The position numbers and the translations under genes are program-made. Shown piece after piece: positions 33,219 through 43,068 of a stretch of 63,665 nucleotides of DNA (position 1 is the stretch's first letter; each line of letters begins with the position of its first letter). The stretch covers positions 1 to 63,665 of the forward strand of contig CAMIYC010000016.1 in the NCBI GenBank assembly GCA_946402905.1, in the 5' to 3' direction. The stretch comes from an uncultured Prevotellaceae bacterium. Lineage in GTDB: Bacteria; Bacteroidota; Bacteroidia; Bacteroidales; Bacteroidaceae. Under the pieces are notes generated by a model, which saw only the letters and a list, made by a program, of their open reading frames with translations, had not been told where the DNA came from and searched no databases.

Positions 33219-34310
33219 ATGAAAAAAATCTTACTTGGTATTGCGCTGCTCTTCATGGCAGGTAATTTGATGGCACAGGATGATTTATTTACTTTTAGGT
33301 ATTTAGATCCCTCCTATCCAACAGTCCATCAGCTTAAAAATGGAGATATGACTTTTATTATCCTTTGTATAGATCGTCATTCCGATAATAAGTATACAGG
33401 TGGACAATTTGATATCGTATTGCCAGAAGGGTTGTCTATTTATTCAGATGGTGGAATAACCAAAGCTGGTGCTTTAGCACAGACAGTGAAAGTGGGTGTC
33501 GGACCTCTTGCTAAGGAGCATGATTGCTTCCAAATCGGTACAAATGTTGTTGATGAATCAACAGTGAGAGTTGTTATCTATCCCGATCTTGATTATGGTG
33601 ATGGAAAATATTTCCCCCTTGAAGGAAGTATAGAGGATGGTGCCTGTGATCTCCTGTATTTAGTCGTTGTTGCGACTTCAGACAATATTCGTCAGGACAT
33701 TTGCCCCATTTATGTGAAAGATGCCAAGTTGGCCTCTTCTGAGTTGTCTGCAGAAATTCCCTCATCCGCAATGATTTCTTATGCCGTTGGTGATAGTGGA
33801 TACGGTACATTAAGCGTTGATGCCCCTTTGGATTTTACAAATTCGGAACTTTCCGCTTATACAGTTAGTAATTTTACTTCTACTTTTGCATCATTAACAA
33901 AAATAGATAAGGTTCCTGCTGGCACACCCGTCGTTATTAAGGGAGAACCAAAGGAGTATATCCTTTCACAGTTGGTTGGCGATGCCGACGCTGTTACCAC
34001 CAACCTGCTCAAAGGTACACCTGATGCAGAGTTTACAGCTGATGCCAACACCTTCGCTCTCGCCACCAAGACTCCCGGCACAGGATTCTATCGCTGCAAG
34101 GCTGGTGTGGTCATCCCACAATATAAAGCCTACCTGGAGAATGCAACCTCTACCAACGAGGCATTCCTCTTCGAGGAGACTACTGGCATCAACAAGGTGG
34201 AGACCACCAATGCCGATACAGATGTCTACACCATCACTGGCGTGAAAGTGAACGGTGCCGCACAGAAAGGTATCTATATCCAGAACGGTAAGAAAGTTGT
34301 AGTCAAATAA
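33219..34310 (+). CDS. Secreted protein with AT-rich N-terminal part and sorting tail
   Basis: A 363-aa protein with a signal peptide (about 1-19, ending LMA). Residues about 20-200 look like a cohesin-like beta-sandwich; about 200-320 form another domain found in Prevotella secreted proteins; the tail VYTITGVKV ... GIYIQNGKKVVVK is sorting-like. Codon use changes within the gene: about 33275-33965 is AT-rich with TTT, ATT, GAT and AAT codons, whereas the remainder uses GC-ending codons like its neighbours. This suggests that the 5' part was acquired by recombination. It lies in the secreted-protein cluster and ends at a terminator. Confidence 0.7.
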   Translation: MKKILLGIALLFMAGNLMAQDDLFTFRYLDPSYPTVHQLKNGDMTFIILCIDRHSDNKYTGGQFDIVLPEGLSIYSDGGITKAGALAQTVKVGVGPLAKEHDCFQIGTNVVDESTVRVVIYPDLDYGDGKYFPLEGSIEDGACDLLYLVVVATSDNIRQDICPIYVKDAKLASSELSAEIPSSAMISYAVGDSGYGTLSVDAPLDFTNSELSAYTVSNFTSTFASLTKIDKVPAGTPVVIKGEPKEYILSQLVGDADAVTTNLLKGTPDAEFTADANTFALATKTPGTGFYRCKAGVVIPQYKAYLENATSTNEAFLFEETTGINKVETTNADTDVYTITGVKVNGAAQKGIYIQNGKKVVVK

Positions 34311-34330
34311 CATACTACGTCTATAGAACA

Positions 34331-34379
34331 AATCCCTCCTTCGGCCAATTTGTAAAAGGGGTCTTGGGAGGGATTTTTT
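34331..34379 (+). terminator. Terminator after secreted protein gene
   Basis: AATCCCTCC (34331-34339) pairs with GGAGGGATT (34367-34375), with a T run following. Confidence 0.6.
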
Positions 34380-34432
34380 CAAGGCCGCCGGCCTTTATAA
34401 TATAATAAGGTGTAAGTGCCTTATCATCTTTA

Positions 34433-37400
34433 ATGAAATCCAAACTTTTTTATAATCCATCATTTATGAGACATTTAAGATTATTGATGACTTTTATGTC
34501 AGTCCTGATGCTCAATACAGCCTTCGCCTGGAATGTCGAGGGTCTGAGCTATAGCATCACCGACAGCGGCAACCGCACGGTATCGGTGACAGGCTGGGAT
34601 AAAAATTATTACACCTTCATCACCGACCCCGACAATCCCAATGTGGGGGATATCGATGAGGATGCCTTGGGACCAGTAGAGCTGACCATCCCCTGGCGAG
34701 TATATTACAATGGTGCATGGTATAGAGTGACCGGCATCGCTGAGGATGCTTTCTCTAGCTGCTTGTCCATTACCAGTGTCACTATCCCCAACACCGTAGA
34801 GGAGATTGGCAATTATGCTTTCCAGGACTGTGAAAACCTGAAGTCGGTCTATGCACAGTGGCTCAATCCCATCACCATCGATGAGAGCGTGTTCGAGGGC
34901 GTCGACTACGAGACCTGCCAGCTCAATGTGCTGTCTGGTTATAAGAGCGTGTATCAGGCTGCTGATGTATGGAAGAATTTCTTGACCGTCAAGGAGTATG
35001 CCGATATCGAGGTACTCATGATGTTTGAAGATCCTAAGGTCAAGCAGATCTGTGTGTCGAAGTGGGACTCCAACCACGATGGCGAATTGACCTACCGTGA
35101 GGCGATGGCCGTGAAGGATAAGGATATTGTCGGTGTCTTCACTGGCAACACCGAGATCACCGCCTTCTCTGAGTTGCGCTCGTTCAACGGCCTCACCGTC
35201 ATTCCTGAGTCCGCTTTCGAGGGCTGTACCAGTCTGGGTGCTGTCACCATTCCTCCCAAAGTGACTACCATCGGGGCTAATGCATTCAAAGGCTGTGCCA
35301 ACCTCAAAGTCACACAGTCTGCTCCCAACGTGCTGGTCACTATCGGCGAGCATGCTTTCGACGGATGTGCATCGCTGACCACTTTCAATATCGGTTCTAA
35401 GGTCGCTACCATCGGTGAGGGTGCTTTCGCTAACTGTTCCTCACTCACTACCTTCACGGTGCATGGCAGTAACAAGACTTTTGCACGTAATACTGCAAGC
35501 AACAACCGCTATATCCTCTCCAAGGACAAGACCGTGATGGTGAGCTTTGCCACCGGCCACAAGGGTATCTGTGATATACCTGCCACTGTCAGCGAGATCC
35601 TTCCATACGCTGCCGCTGGCGCCTCTATCACGTCGCTCAGCCTCAACAATGTCGAGGCCATCGGACGGGCTGCTTTCAAAGGTAGTTCTGCACTGGCCTC
35701 TCTCACCATCCCCGAGAAGGTGATGTTCATCAATGAGCAGGCTTTTGCCGACTGCCAGAAACTCTATACCCTCATCATCCCCACCACCGTGTCGAGCATT
35801 GGCGACAAAGCCTTCGCAGGTGTGGCCAAGGGTATCCGTGTGCAGGTCTCTGACCAGACACCGAAAACCATCACCGACGGCACGTTCAGCAATTTCGAGA
35901 CCATCGCCGAAGGTGAGATCACCGGTCGTCTGTTCGTACCTCAGGGCACCTTGGATGCCTATGCCGCAGCTCCGGGCTGGAAGTGGTTCAACTTCATGCG
36001 CGAGGGCACCATCGCCGACTATGCCTCTGAGCTCATCATCTTCGAGGATGAGAATGCCGAGGCCATCTGCGTGGCCAATTTCGATGCCGACCATGACGGC
36101 TACGTCACCTACGACGAGGCTGCAGCTGTCACCTCTTTCGGCACCTTGTTCAAAGGAGCGCAGATTGCATCTTTCGATGAGATGAAATATTTCACCGCTG
36201 TCACATCCATCGCCGACGATGCCTTCAATGGCAGCACCCTTTCATCTGTGACCTTCCCCGAGGGACTGCTCACTATCGGCAGCCATGCCTTCGCCAACTG
36301 CAACTCGCTCAAGACGGTCACCATACCGGCAGCAGTCAAAGAGATCGGCGACGGAGCCTTCGCAGCTTGTGCTGCCCTCACCGCCATCAATGTGGATGAG
36401 GCCAACCCCGTGTTCATCGGTTCTACCAGCGGCGCACTGTTCAGCCACGACCATGCACGCCTGCTCCAGTTCCCGGCCAATGCCAAGAACACCAGCGTTT
36501 CCGTCACCGACGGCATCGTTACCATTTCACCCGAGGCTTTCAGCGGAGCCAAGAAACTCACCTCTGTCACTATCTACAACTCGGTGGCTGAGATCGGAGA
36601 AAAAGCTTTCGCCGGTTGTGAGAAACTGACCAACGTCAAGGTCTACTGGGCTACACCGCTGGAGGTGCCCGCCGATGTCTTCGAGGGCGTCGACGTGACT
36701 AAAGCCAAACTCAACGTGCCCAACGGCACCACTGAACTGTACCAGGCCGCTGATGTGTGGAAAGACTTCGGTTCCATGGCCGAGTTCGCCGATGCCTATA
36801 CGGCTATCGTCTTTGCCGACAGCAAGGTGGAGGCTATCTGTGTGGCCAACTGGGACGAGAATGGCGACGGCAAGCTGAGCCAGAATGAGGCAAAAGTCGT
36901 GACCAGCCTGGGCGGTAAGTTCAGAGGCAACACCGAGATTGCTACATTCAACGAATTACGCTATTTCACCGCACTGACAGAGATACCTGCCAATGAGTTC
37001 AAAGGCTGTACCGCTCTCACCAGCGTCACCTTCTCTACAGCGATCACTGCCATCGGCGAGAGCGCTTTCGAGGGCTGTTCATCACTGGCTACCGCCGTGC
37101 TGCCCACCGCGCTCACCACGATCGGCAAAAAAGCATTCTACCGCACTGCCCTCAAGACAGTGGCCATACAGAAGAATGTGGCCAGCATCGGAGAGGGTGC
37201 CTTCGGTAGTGTGCCCACCATCACCAAGATTACTGTGTCGGCTTCCAACCCCGAATTCGTGGCTTACAGCAACGCTATCTTTAGCAAGGATACCACCGTG
37301 CTCATCACTTATCCCGCTTACAAGGCCATTAAGACCACTATCCTCACTAATGTGAAAACGCTCTATGGCTACGCCTTCAGCGGATGTGAGAGCGTGACGG

Positions 37401-40174
37401 GTGTCAACTTCAGCAATGTGGAGACCATTGGCGAGTATTGCTTCGAGAATTGTACGAGTCTCACCGACATCTCCCTGGGCGAGAAAGTCACCACCGTAGG
37501 CGACTATGCGTTCACGGGCTGCTCCAATCTCGAGAGCATCATCATACCCGACAATGTCACCTCTATCGGCAAGGGTGCCTTCACAGGCATGCCAGTGGGC
37601 GTGAGATGCCAGGTGTCGTGGCCTGCACCGCTCGCCATTTCGGCAGGCACCTTCTCCAACGCCGTGGCTCCTGAGGCCGGTAAGGCTAAGGGATTGCTCT
37701 TCGTTCCAGAGGGGACCAAGGCCCTCTATGAGGCAGCTGCCGGATGGGACTTCTTCACGCTCGTACATGAGGGCACGATGGCTGAATATGCTGCCACCCT
37801 CATCGAGTTTGACGACAAAACTGTGGAGCAGTTGGCCGTGGCCGCTTGGGATACCGACGGCGACAACAAACTGAGTTACGACGAGGCTGCTGTAGTCACA
37901 ACGCTTGGCCAGGTGTTCACCGGCAAGACGATCTCTACCTTCGATGAACTGCAGTATTTCACCTCACTGACTGAGATCGGCGACAACGCCTTCAAGGATA
38001 CGGGGCTGAAGAAGATCACTATGCCTGAGGGTATCACCCGCTTCGGCAACTCTTCTTTCCAGGGCACAGCTCTCAGCACCTGGAACAGACTGGAAAATCT
38101 TACCGAGATTGGCGACAGCGCCTTTGCCTATAATACAGGTATCACCAGCGCAGGTACATTCGCCAAGATCACCAAGATTGGCGTAGGTGCATTCAAGGGA
38201 TGCAGCAAGCTGACCAAGATTACGGTAGACGCTTCCAATCCTAATTATTCGTCCAAGGGCGATGTGCTCTACGACAAGACCGGCACACGCCTGATGCAGT
38301 TCCCTGCTGCCAAGAAGATGACCGGCGACTTCGTCATCCCGGAGGCCGTCACCTCCATTGATGAGGATGCCTTCCTGCTCGCAGCCAACCTCACTTCTGT
38401 CACTATCTCTGAGAACGTGACCACAATCGGTGAGAACGCCTTCCGCAACTGTGCAAAACTCGACTCCGTCACCGTGGGATGGCGCACACCTCTTGCAGTG
38501 CCCGCCAATATCTTTGACGGCGTAGATGTGGCCAATGCTTACCTCTGCGTGCCCAAGGGCACCGTGGCTGCTTACAAAGCTGCTGAGGTGTGGAAAGAGT
38601 TCGGACTGATGACTGAGTTCCTCGACGACACCTCCATTATCGACTTCGCTGATGCCAAGGTCAAGGCTATCTGTCTGGCCATGGGCTGGGACACCAGTGG
38701 CGACGGCGAGATCACCGTGGCTGAGGCCAAGGCTGTGAAGAAACTCGACGGTGCCTTCAATGCCAACAGCGAGATTACCTCGTTTGATGAACTGAAATAT
38801 TTCACCGGCATCACCACCATCGGCGACGGAGAGTTCCAAAACTGCTCCAGCCTTGCTTCCATCGAATTGCCCAATTCGGTCACTATTATCGGCGAGACAG
38901 CTTTCTCTTATTGCAACAGCCTGACCACTATCGAGCTGCCGGCCAAGGTGGCAACGGTAGAGCGTGGAGCTTTCGGTATGTGCGAAAAACTGGAGTCCAT
39001 CACCGTCGATGCAGCCAACACCAAGTTCGTATCTGTCGACGGCGTGCTGCTCAACAAAGCCAAGACAGCACTCGTGGCTTACCCCACCGGGCGTGAGGGT
39101 GACTATGAGATGCCTTCCACTGTGAAGACCATCAAGAGCTATTCCTTCGCCGGAGCCACCAAGCTGACCGGCATCAAGATGTCACAGTCGGTAACGACTA
39201 TTGAGGAGGGTGCCTTCCGTTACAGCACCATGCCTTACATCTTCTTGTCTTCGACCATTACAAAAATCGAAAGGTGGTCGTTCAGAGACTGCCCGAATCT
39301 CAATGTCATCAAAGTAGGATGGGAGACACCCTACACCGTGCTCCAGACCGTGTTCATGGATATGGACTATAGCAGCAAGCGACTCTATGTGCCCGCTGGC
39401 TCCAAGTCTGAATACGAGGAGAAAGACGTATGGAAAAACTTCGGAACCATCAAGGAGTACCCCAACTGCGACGTCAACGACGACGGCTATGCCGACATGG
39501 TCGATGCTGTAGATATCGTGAAATACGTGGTGGGCTCACCGGCACAGGAGTTTGACCAGTATCTGGCAGATTTCGATGCTGACGACGAAGTCACCGTGGC
39601 CGATGCCGTGAAGCTCGTAGGCATGATTGCTGAGGGCACTGCAGCACCCAATATCAACGCTGCACCTCCCTACCTGGGTGGAGAGGAAGTGCTCACACTC
39701 ACCAAGGATGTCAACAACACGCTCTCTCTCGCACTCACCAGCATGATGCCGTATACGGCATTCCAGTTTGACCTGACACTGCCCGAAGGCTCACAGATCG
39801 ACCTGGCTCAGCTCACACAGCGCATGAAGGGACATCAGATGATCTATCATCAGATTGCTGAGCGCACATGGCGCTTTGCAGCCATCTCACTGTCCAACAA
39901 GCGTTTCGAAGAGTATGAGGGTGCTCTCGTCAATATCAAGGCCGGCAATCCTGACTACGATGAGGTGATGGCCAGCAATATACGCTTCGTCACTGCCGAC
40001 GGTACGACCTATCGTTTCGACGATGTGGCCACGGCCACACCTACTGGCATCGTTGAGATGATGACCACCGACGCACGTGAGGACGGGGTCTACTATAACC
40101 TCAACGGTGTCAGGGTCAGCAGTCCTGACAAGGGCGTGTATATCCTGAACGGTAAGAAAGTAATTATCAAATAA
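34433..40174 (+). CDS. Giant BspA-like LRR protein with EF-hand-like loops and dockerin-like domain
   Basis: A 1913-aa secreted protein. After a signal peptide (about 1-32) it consists of blocks of BspA/LRR_5 repeats (for example SITSVTIPNTVEEIGNYAF). Five blocks open with a calcium-loop segment: about residues 208 (WDSNHDGELT), 548 (FDADHDGYVT), 805 (WDENGDGKLS), 1138 (WDTDGDNKLS) and 1416 (WDTSGDGEIT). Each is followed by a F-x-G-x-x-I-x-x-F-x-E-L-x-x-F segment, then by LRRs. A dockerin-like pair lies at about 1679-1730, a cohesin-like sandwich at about 1745-1860, and a sorting-like tail (VYYNLNGVRV ... GVYILNGKKVIIK) ends the protein. BspA proteins are known for adhesion to host or other bacteria. 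Its stop overlaps the next start as TAATG. Confidence 0.85.
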   Translation: MKSKLFYNPSFMRHLRLLMTFMSVLMLNTAFAWNVEGLSYSITDSGNRTVSVTGWDKNYYTFITDPDNPNVGDIDEDALGPVELTIPWRVYYNGAWYRVTGIAEDAFSSCLSITSVTIPNTVEEIGNYAFQDCENLKSVYAQWLNPITIDESVFEGVDYETCQLNVLSGYKSVYQAADVWKNFLTVKEYADIEVLMMFEDPKVKQICVSKWDSNHDGELTYREAMAVKDKDIVGVFTGNTEITAFSELRSFNGLTVIPESAFEGCTSLGAVTIPPKVTTIGANAFKGCANLKVTQSAPNVLVTIGEHAFDGCASLTTFNIGSKVATIGEGAFANCSSLTTFTVHGSNKTFARNTASNNRYILSKDKTVMVSFATGHKGICDIPATVSEILPYAAAGASITSLSLNNVEAIGRAAFKGSSALASLTIPEKVMFINEQAFADCQKLYTLIIPTTVSSIGDKAFAGVAKGIRVQVSDQTPKTITDGTFSNFETIAEGEITGRLFVPQGTLDAYAAAPGWKWFNFMREGTIADYASELIIFEDENAEAICVANFDADHDGYVTYDEAAAVTSFGTLFKGAQIASFDEMKYFTAVTSIADDAFNGSTLSSVTFPEGLLTIGSHAFANCNSLKTVTIPAAVKEIGDGAFAACAALTAINVDEANPVFIGSTSGALFSHDHARLLQFPANAKNTSVSVTDGIVTISPEAFSGAKKLTSVTIYNSVAEIGEKAFAGCEKLTNVKVYWATPLEVPADVFEGVDVTKAKLNVPNGTTELYQAADVWKDFGSMAEFADAYTAIVFADSKVEAICVANWDENGDGKLSQNEAKVVTSLGGKFRGNTEIATFNELRYFTALTEIPANEFKGCTALTSVTFSTAITAIGESAFEGCSSLATAVLPTALTTIGKKAFYRTALKTVAIQKNVASIGEGAFGSVPTITKITVSASNPEFVAYSNAIFSKDTTVLITYPAYKAIKTTILTNVKTLYGYAFSGCESVTGVNFSNVETIGEYCFENCTSLTDISLGEKVTTVGDYAFTGCSNLESIIIPDNVTSIGKGAFTGMPVGVRCQVSWPAPLAISAGTFSNAVAPEAGKAKGLLFVPEGTKALYEAAAGWDFFTLVHEGTMAEYAATLIEFDDKTVEQLAVAAWDTDGDNKLSYDEAAVVTTLGQVFTGKTISTFDELQYFTSLTEIGDNAFKDTGLKKITMPEGITRFGNSSFQGTALSTWNRLENLTEIGDSAFAYNTGITSAGTFAKITKIGVGAFKGCSKLTKITVDASNPNYSSKGDVLYDKTGTRLMQFPAAKKMTGDFVIPEAVTSIDEDAFLLAANLTSVTISENVTTIGENAFRNCAKLDSVTVGWRTPLAVPANIFDGVDVANAYLCVPKGTVAAYKAAEVWKEFGLMTEFLDDTSIIDFADAKVKAICLAMGWDTSGDGEITVAEAKAVKKLDGAFNANSEITSFDELKYFTGITTIGDGEFQNCSSLASIELPNSVTIIGETAFSYCNSLTTIELPAKVATVERGAFGMCEKLESITVDAANTKFVSVDGVLLNKAKTALVAYPTGREGDYEMPSTVKTIKSYSFAGATKLTGIKMSQSVTTIEEGAFRYSTMPYIFLSSTITKIERWSFRDCPNLNVIKVGWETPYTVLQTVFMDMDYSSKRLYVPAGSKSEYEEKDVWKNFGTIKEYPNCDVNDDGYADMVDAVDIVKYVVGSPAQEFDQYLADFDADDEVTVADAVKLVGMIAEGTAAPNINAAPPYLGGEEVLTLTKDVNNTLSLALTSMMPYTAFQFDLTLPEGSQIDLAQLTQRMKGHQMIYHQIAERTWRFAAISLSNKRFEEYEGALVNIKAGNPDYDEVMASNIRFVTADGTTYRFDDVATATPTGIVEMMTTDAREDGVYYNLNGVRVSSPDKGVYILNGKKVIIK

Positions 40175-40833
40175 TGAGAGACATGAATAAGAAAATCATA
40201 TTCCTGGCCATGGCACTGATGTGCCTCGCCAATATCTCCAAGGCAGAAGATATCAATATCCAGGATTTCACCATCACCCCGGGTGAGTCCATGACTGTGC
40301 CACTCCAACTGACCAACACCAAGACCAACCTCACTGCGTTTGAGATCACAGTGGAGGTGCCAGCGGGTGTGACCATCGATATTGAAAATTGCGCATTGAC
40401 AGACCGTTATCAGGGTATGCTCGAAATCAGAAACCCGGAGGAGAATATCTACCGCTTCTGCGGACTGGCTGTCGATATGGGTACCATCAGCGGTACTTCC
40501 GGCGCACTCATCAATATCTCCTTCAAAGCCGCTGAAGGATTCCGGGGAGGCAAAGGACAGATCCTTGACTCCTATTTCGTCACTACTTCGCGTGAGCGTG
40601 TCATGGTCGACGACAAGGAGTTCAAGATCGACTATTTCATCCCTGCGGGATCGCTCATGGGTGATGCCAATGGCGATGGTAGCGTTGATATCTCCGACGT
40701 GCTCCTCACGGTAGATTATGTGCTGGGCAAGAGCGTCTCGTCATTCATCTTCCTGAATGCTGACATGGATCAGAGTGGCAGAATCGATATCTCTGATGTG
40801 CTCGCCATCGTCGACAAGATCCTGGGAAAATAA
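40174..40833 (+). CDS. Secreted cohesin-like plus dockerin-like protein (second)
   Basis: A 219-aa protein with a signal peptide (about 4-24; MNKKII at 40183 is an alternative start). Residues 25-150 are cohesin-like (TVPLQLTNTKTNLTAFEITV ... GALINISFKA). Residues about 163-219 are dockerin-like (GDANGDGSVDISDV and ADMDQSGRIDISDV). It overlaps the LRR gene stop by one base, so translation is coupled, and the two products may be partners. It closes the secreted-protein cluster at a terminator. Confidence 0.72.
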   Translation: MRDMNKKIIFLAMALMCLANISKAEDINIQDFTITPGESMTVPLQLTNTKTNLTAFEITVEVPAGVTIDIENCALTDRYQGMLEIRNPEENIYRFCGLAVDMGTISGTSGALINISFKAAEGFRGGKGQILDSYFVTTSRERVMVDDKEFKIDYFIPAGSLMGDANGDGSVDISDVLLTVDYVLGKSVSSFIFLNADMDQSGRIDISDVLAIVDKILGK

Positions 40834-40870
40834 ATTCTCATCTTGGGATAATAAATTCTCATCCCATCAT

Positions 40871-40907
40871 AAAAAGGCCGCAAACAATCCGTTTGCGGCT
40901 TTTTTTT
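40871..40907 (+). terminator. Intrinsic terminator after the secreted-protein cluster
   Basis: A 9-bp stem GCCGCAAAC/GTTTGCGGC is flanked by A5 and followed by T8. It separates the cell-surface cluster from the capsid promoter at 40973. Confidence 0.85.
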
Positions 40908-40972
40908 AGCCCATCCAGCCCATCCTCTCTCCATTTCCAGGCTGCCAAAAATATATTCCGTCTATTCTAAAA

Positions 40973-41007
40973 TGACATGACACTCTCCAGTCATTGCTTT
41001 ACTTTTG
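40973..41007 (+). promoter_or_regulatory. Capsid-operon promoter, TGACA type
   Basis: AAAATGACA (TGACA at 40973-40977) precedes TACTTTTG at 41000-41007, exactly 27 bases from T to T. The upstream context, CTAAAATGACA, is identical to that of the terminase promoter. TTTG is absent at the -33 position. Confidence 0.75.
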
Positions 41008-41045
41008 CATTGTCAATCATTTATTATCCTTATTATTCATCTAAA

Positions 41046-42521
41046 ATGCAAAAGACAATGAAAAAGAAGACAACTTTAGTGAAAAATTTGGTGAGCCTTG
41101 CCGCTAATGGCGTGGCCATGGCACTCGGTGCCGACGCTGGCGTGCTGATGGCCGCTGCTGCCACACTGCCCGACGCGGGCAAGACCGTGGGCGGCCACGA
41201 GAGTTACAAGGGCACCACCGAGCGCATCCGCACCGCGGGTGCCGAGGCCGCCAACCCGACCAACCCCGACGGCATCATGACCGAGACCGCCGGACGAGGC
41301 GAGGGCGACCCGGAGATGTATCAGAAGGACATCGACGAGCGCATCACCAAGATCCGGCCCATGGCCACGCCCATCGACCAGATCTCGCGATTCGCCACGG
41401 CTCAGAAGAGCTCCAGCTTCGAGGTGAAGTACTACAGCGTGGGCACACGCCCGGTGCGCACGAAGTTGACCGCAGCGGTGACGGCGAGCACGGGCACGTC
41501 GTGCGCCATCCAGGTGGCCGACCCCGACATCTTCACCCTCGACGACACCATCCGCGTGGTGGGGGTCAAGGCCATCACCGACTACAAGGGCGCGGCCTAC
41601 AACCGCAACGACCGGCGCACACCCGACCTGGTGCTGTGCGTGGTGGGCAAGACGGCAGAGGGACAGCCCATCGTCTATGCGGTCAACGGCAACGACGTCA
41701 ACGGACAGCCCATCGGCCTGCCCGCCATCGGGTCGAACACCACGCTCATCCGCATGGGCAAGAGCTGCGGCGAGCTTGACGTGCAGACCGGACGCTTCAA
41801 CAACATCCCCACGAGCGAGATGCAGTACTGCCAGAACTTCATGGCACAGATCGAGCAGTCGACGCTTGACAAGATCGCGGCAAAGGAGGTCGACTGGGGC
41901 TTCACCGACCTGGAGGAGGACAGCATCTACGACATGCGACTGGCCATGGAGAACTCGTTCCTCTTCGGCGACATGGGAAAGGTCAACCACCAGGCCAAGG
42001 ACGGCATGTCGCAGTGGTTTACCAAGGGCATCTGGTGGCAGGCCGGCAAGGACATCGAGGTGGGCAGCTACGACGAGGAGGCCGACGAGACGGTGGTCAC
42101 GGACGAGGACCTGGTCGACATCTCCAAGGACCTGTTCGTGGGCACGGGCATCGGCAACAAGCGCAAGGTGCTGCTCTGCGGCAGTGACTTCCTGGCGGCC
42201 CTGTCCAAGATCAAGAGCGAGAAGTTCCGCCTGAAGGACACCGTCGAGGTGTGGAACCTGAAGTTCAAGTCGTGGGAGACGGACTTCGGCGAGATCCTGG
42301 CGATGCACGACGAGCTGTTTGACCTGAACGGCATGTCGGATCGTGCCTTCGCGCTCGACCCGGAGTTCCTCACCAAGAAGACCCACCTGAGCTGGAGCCG
42401 CAACATCCTCGACCTGAAGAAGGCGGGCGTGCGCAACACCGACGCCGTGGTCATCCAGGAGATCTCCTGCCTCTACCTGCGCTATGCCAAGGCTCACGCG
42501 CGCCTCTCGCTGGCAGGATAG
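41046..42521 (+). CDS. Major capsid protein (HK97/SU10-like)
   Basis: A 491-aa protein from the ATG at 41046; the frame is open further up but the promoter lies at 40973-41007. The pattern (QKDIDERITKIRPMATPIDQI, then KSSSFEVKYYSVGTRPV, RLAMENSFLFGDMGK, KVLLCGSDFLAALS and FDLNGMSDRAFALDPEFL) fits the SU10-type/DUF5309 capsid family of HK97 fold. It would form the icosahedral shell. Codons are strongly GC-ending, with higher GC than the surrounding surface-protein genes. It heads the run of phage genes to 48437 and probably shares transcript with them, though gaps of 94-211 bases separate them. Confidence 0.82.
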   Translation: MQKTMKKKTTLVKNLVSLAANGVAMALGADAGVLMAAAATLPDAGKTVGGHESYKGTTERIRTAGAEAANPTNPDGIMTETAGRGEGDPEMYQKDIDERITKIRPMATPIDQISRFATAQKSSSFEVKYYSVGTRPVRTKLTAAVTASTGTSCAIQVADPDIFTLDDTIRVVGVKAITDYKGAAYNRNDRRTPDLVLCVVGKTAEGQPIVYAVNGNDVNGQPIGLPAIGSNTTLIRMGKSCGELDVQTGRFNNIPTSEMQYCQNFMAQIEQSTLDKIAAKEVDWGFTDLEEDSIYDMRLAMENSFLFGDMGKVNHQAKDGMSQWFTKGIWWQAGKDIEVGSYDEEADETVVTDEDLVDISKDLFVGTGIGNKRKVLLCGSDFLAALSKIKSEKFRLKDTVEVWNLKFKSWETDFGEILAMHDELFDLNGMSDRAFALDPEFLTKKTHLSWSRNILDLKKAGVRNTDAVVIQEISCLYLRYAKAHARLSLAG

Positions 42522-42530
42522 AGACAATTA

Positions 42531-42595
42531 CCCTAGTGATACTAGATATCCTGGTGTTCCTAGTGATACTAGCTCTACTAGGAATACTATATCCA
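42531..42595. repeat. CCTAGTGATACTAG repeats
   Basis: Two near copies of CCTAGTGATACTAG plus related fragments fill the gap after the capsid gene. Each copy is itself a dyad (CTAGT/ACTAG). Confidence 0.6.
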
Positions 42596-42615
42596 CCATA
42601 TAATACCTCTCACCA

Positions 42616-43068
42616 ATGAAAACATACCGCTCTCAAACAGAAATCGTTATCAGCGTGCGCAAAGCGCACGCTGATAAAAACACACGGGTGAGGTTCGAGC
42701 CTTTCACCCTCGGTGGAAGCATGTTTGCCACCGACGACCATGAACTGCAGGACGCCATCGAGCGTCACCGCTATTTTGGCTCCCTCTTTATACTCGACGA
42801 GACACCCGCTGTCGACATGACGCCTCCGGCCGACATCACCGCACGACAACCGTCAAAAGAAACAGCATCCGACCACATTCAAGTGATGGATTTCGAATCG
42901 CTGTCTGACGCCAAAGATCATATCGCTGAGGCTTATGGCGTCAGCCGCACCTCTATGCGTACCAAAGAACAGATTGAGACGGCAGCTGCGCAGCATGGAC
43001 TTACCATCCGCTGGCAAAACGTCGCTCCGATGCACAATGACCGTCCTCGGCTTTTAGAATTTGTATAG
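42616..43068 (+). CDS. Phage head accessory protein (hypothetical)
   Basis: A 150-aa protein. The first half has a small beta-rich domain (VRFEPFTLGGSMFATDD) resembling proteins encoded next to capsid genes in Bacteroidetes phages; the second half (SLSDAKDHIAEAYGVSRTSMRT) looks like a LEM/HeH-type DNA-binding or head-completion helix pair. A perfect 14-bp hairpin with a 3-base loop lies within codons 11-21 (42647-42677), an odd feature inside a coding sequence. The stop codon TAG at 43066-43068 overlaps the first bases of the 194-bp repeat element. Confidence 0.6.
   Translation: MKTYRSQTEIVISVRKAHADKNTRVRFEPFTLGGSMFATDDHELQDAIERHRYFGSLFILDETPAVDMTPPADITARQPSKETASDHIQVMDFESLSDAKDHIAEAYGVSRTSMRTKEQIETAAAQHGLTIRWQNVAPMHNDRPRLLEFV
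42647..42677. promoter_or_regulatory. Perfect hairpin inside coding sequence
   Basis: TTATCAGCGTGCGC (42647-42660), AAA, then the exact complement (42664-42677). It is too strong to be coincidence and lies about 30 bases after the start codon, where it could affect translation or transcription. Confidence 0.6.

Noticed and set aside
40977..41045. Longer start for the capsid protein at 40977
   Set aside because: This start lies within the promoter; ATG at 41046 follows the -7 box at a proper distance.
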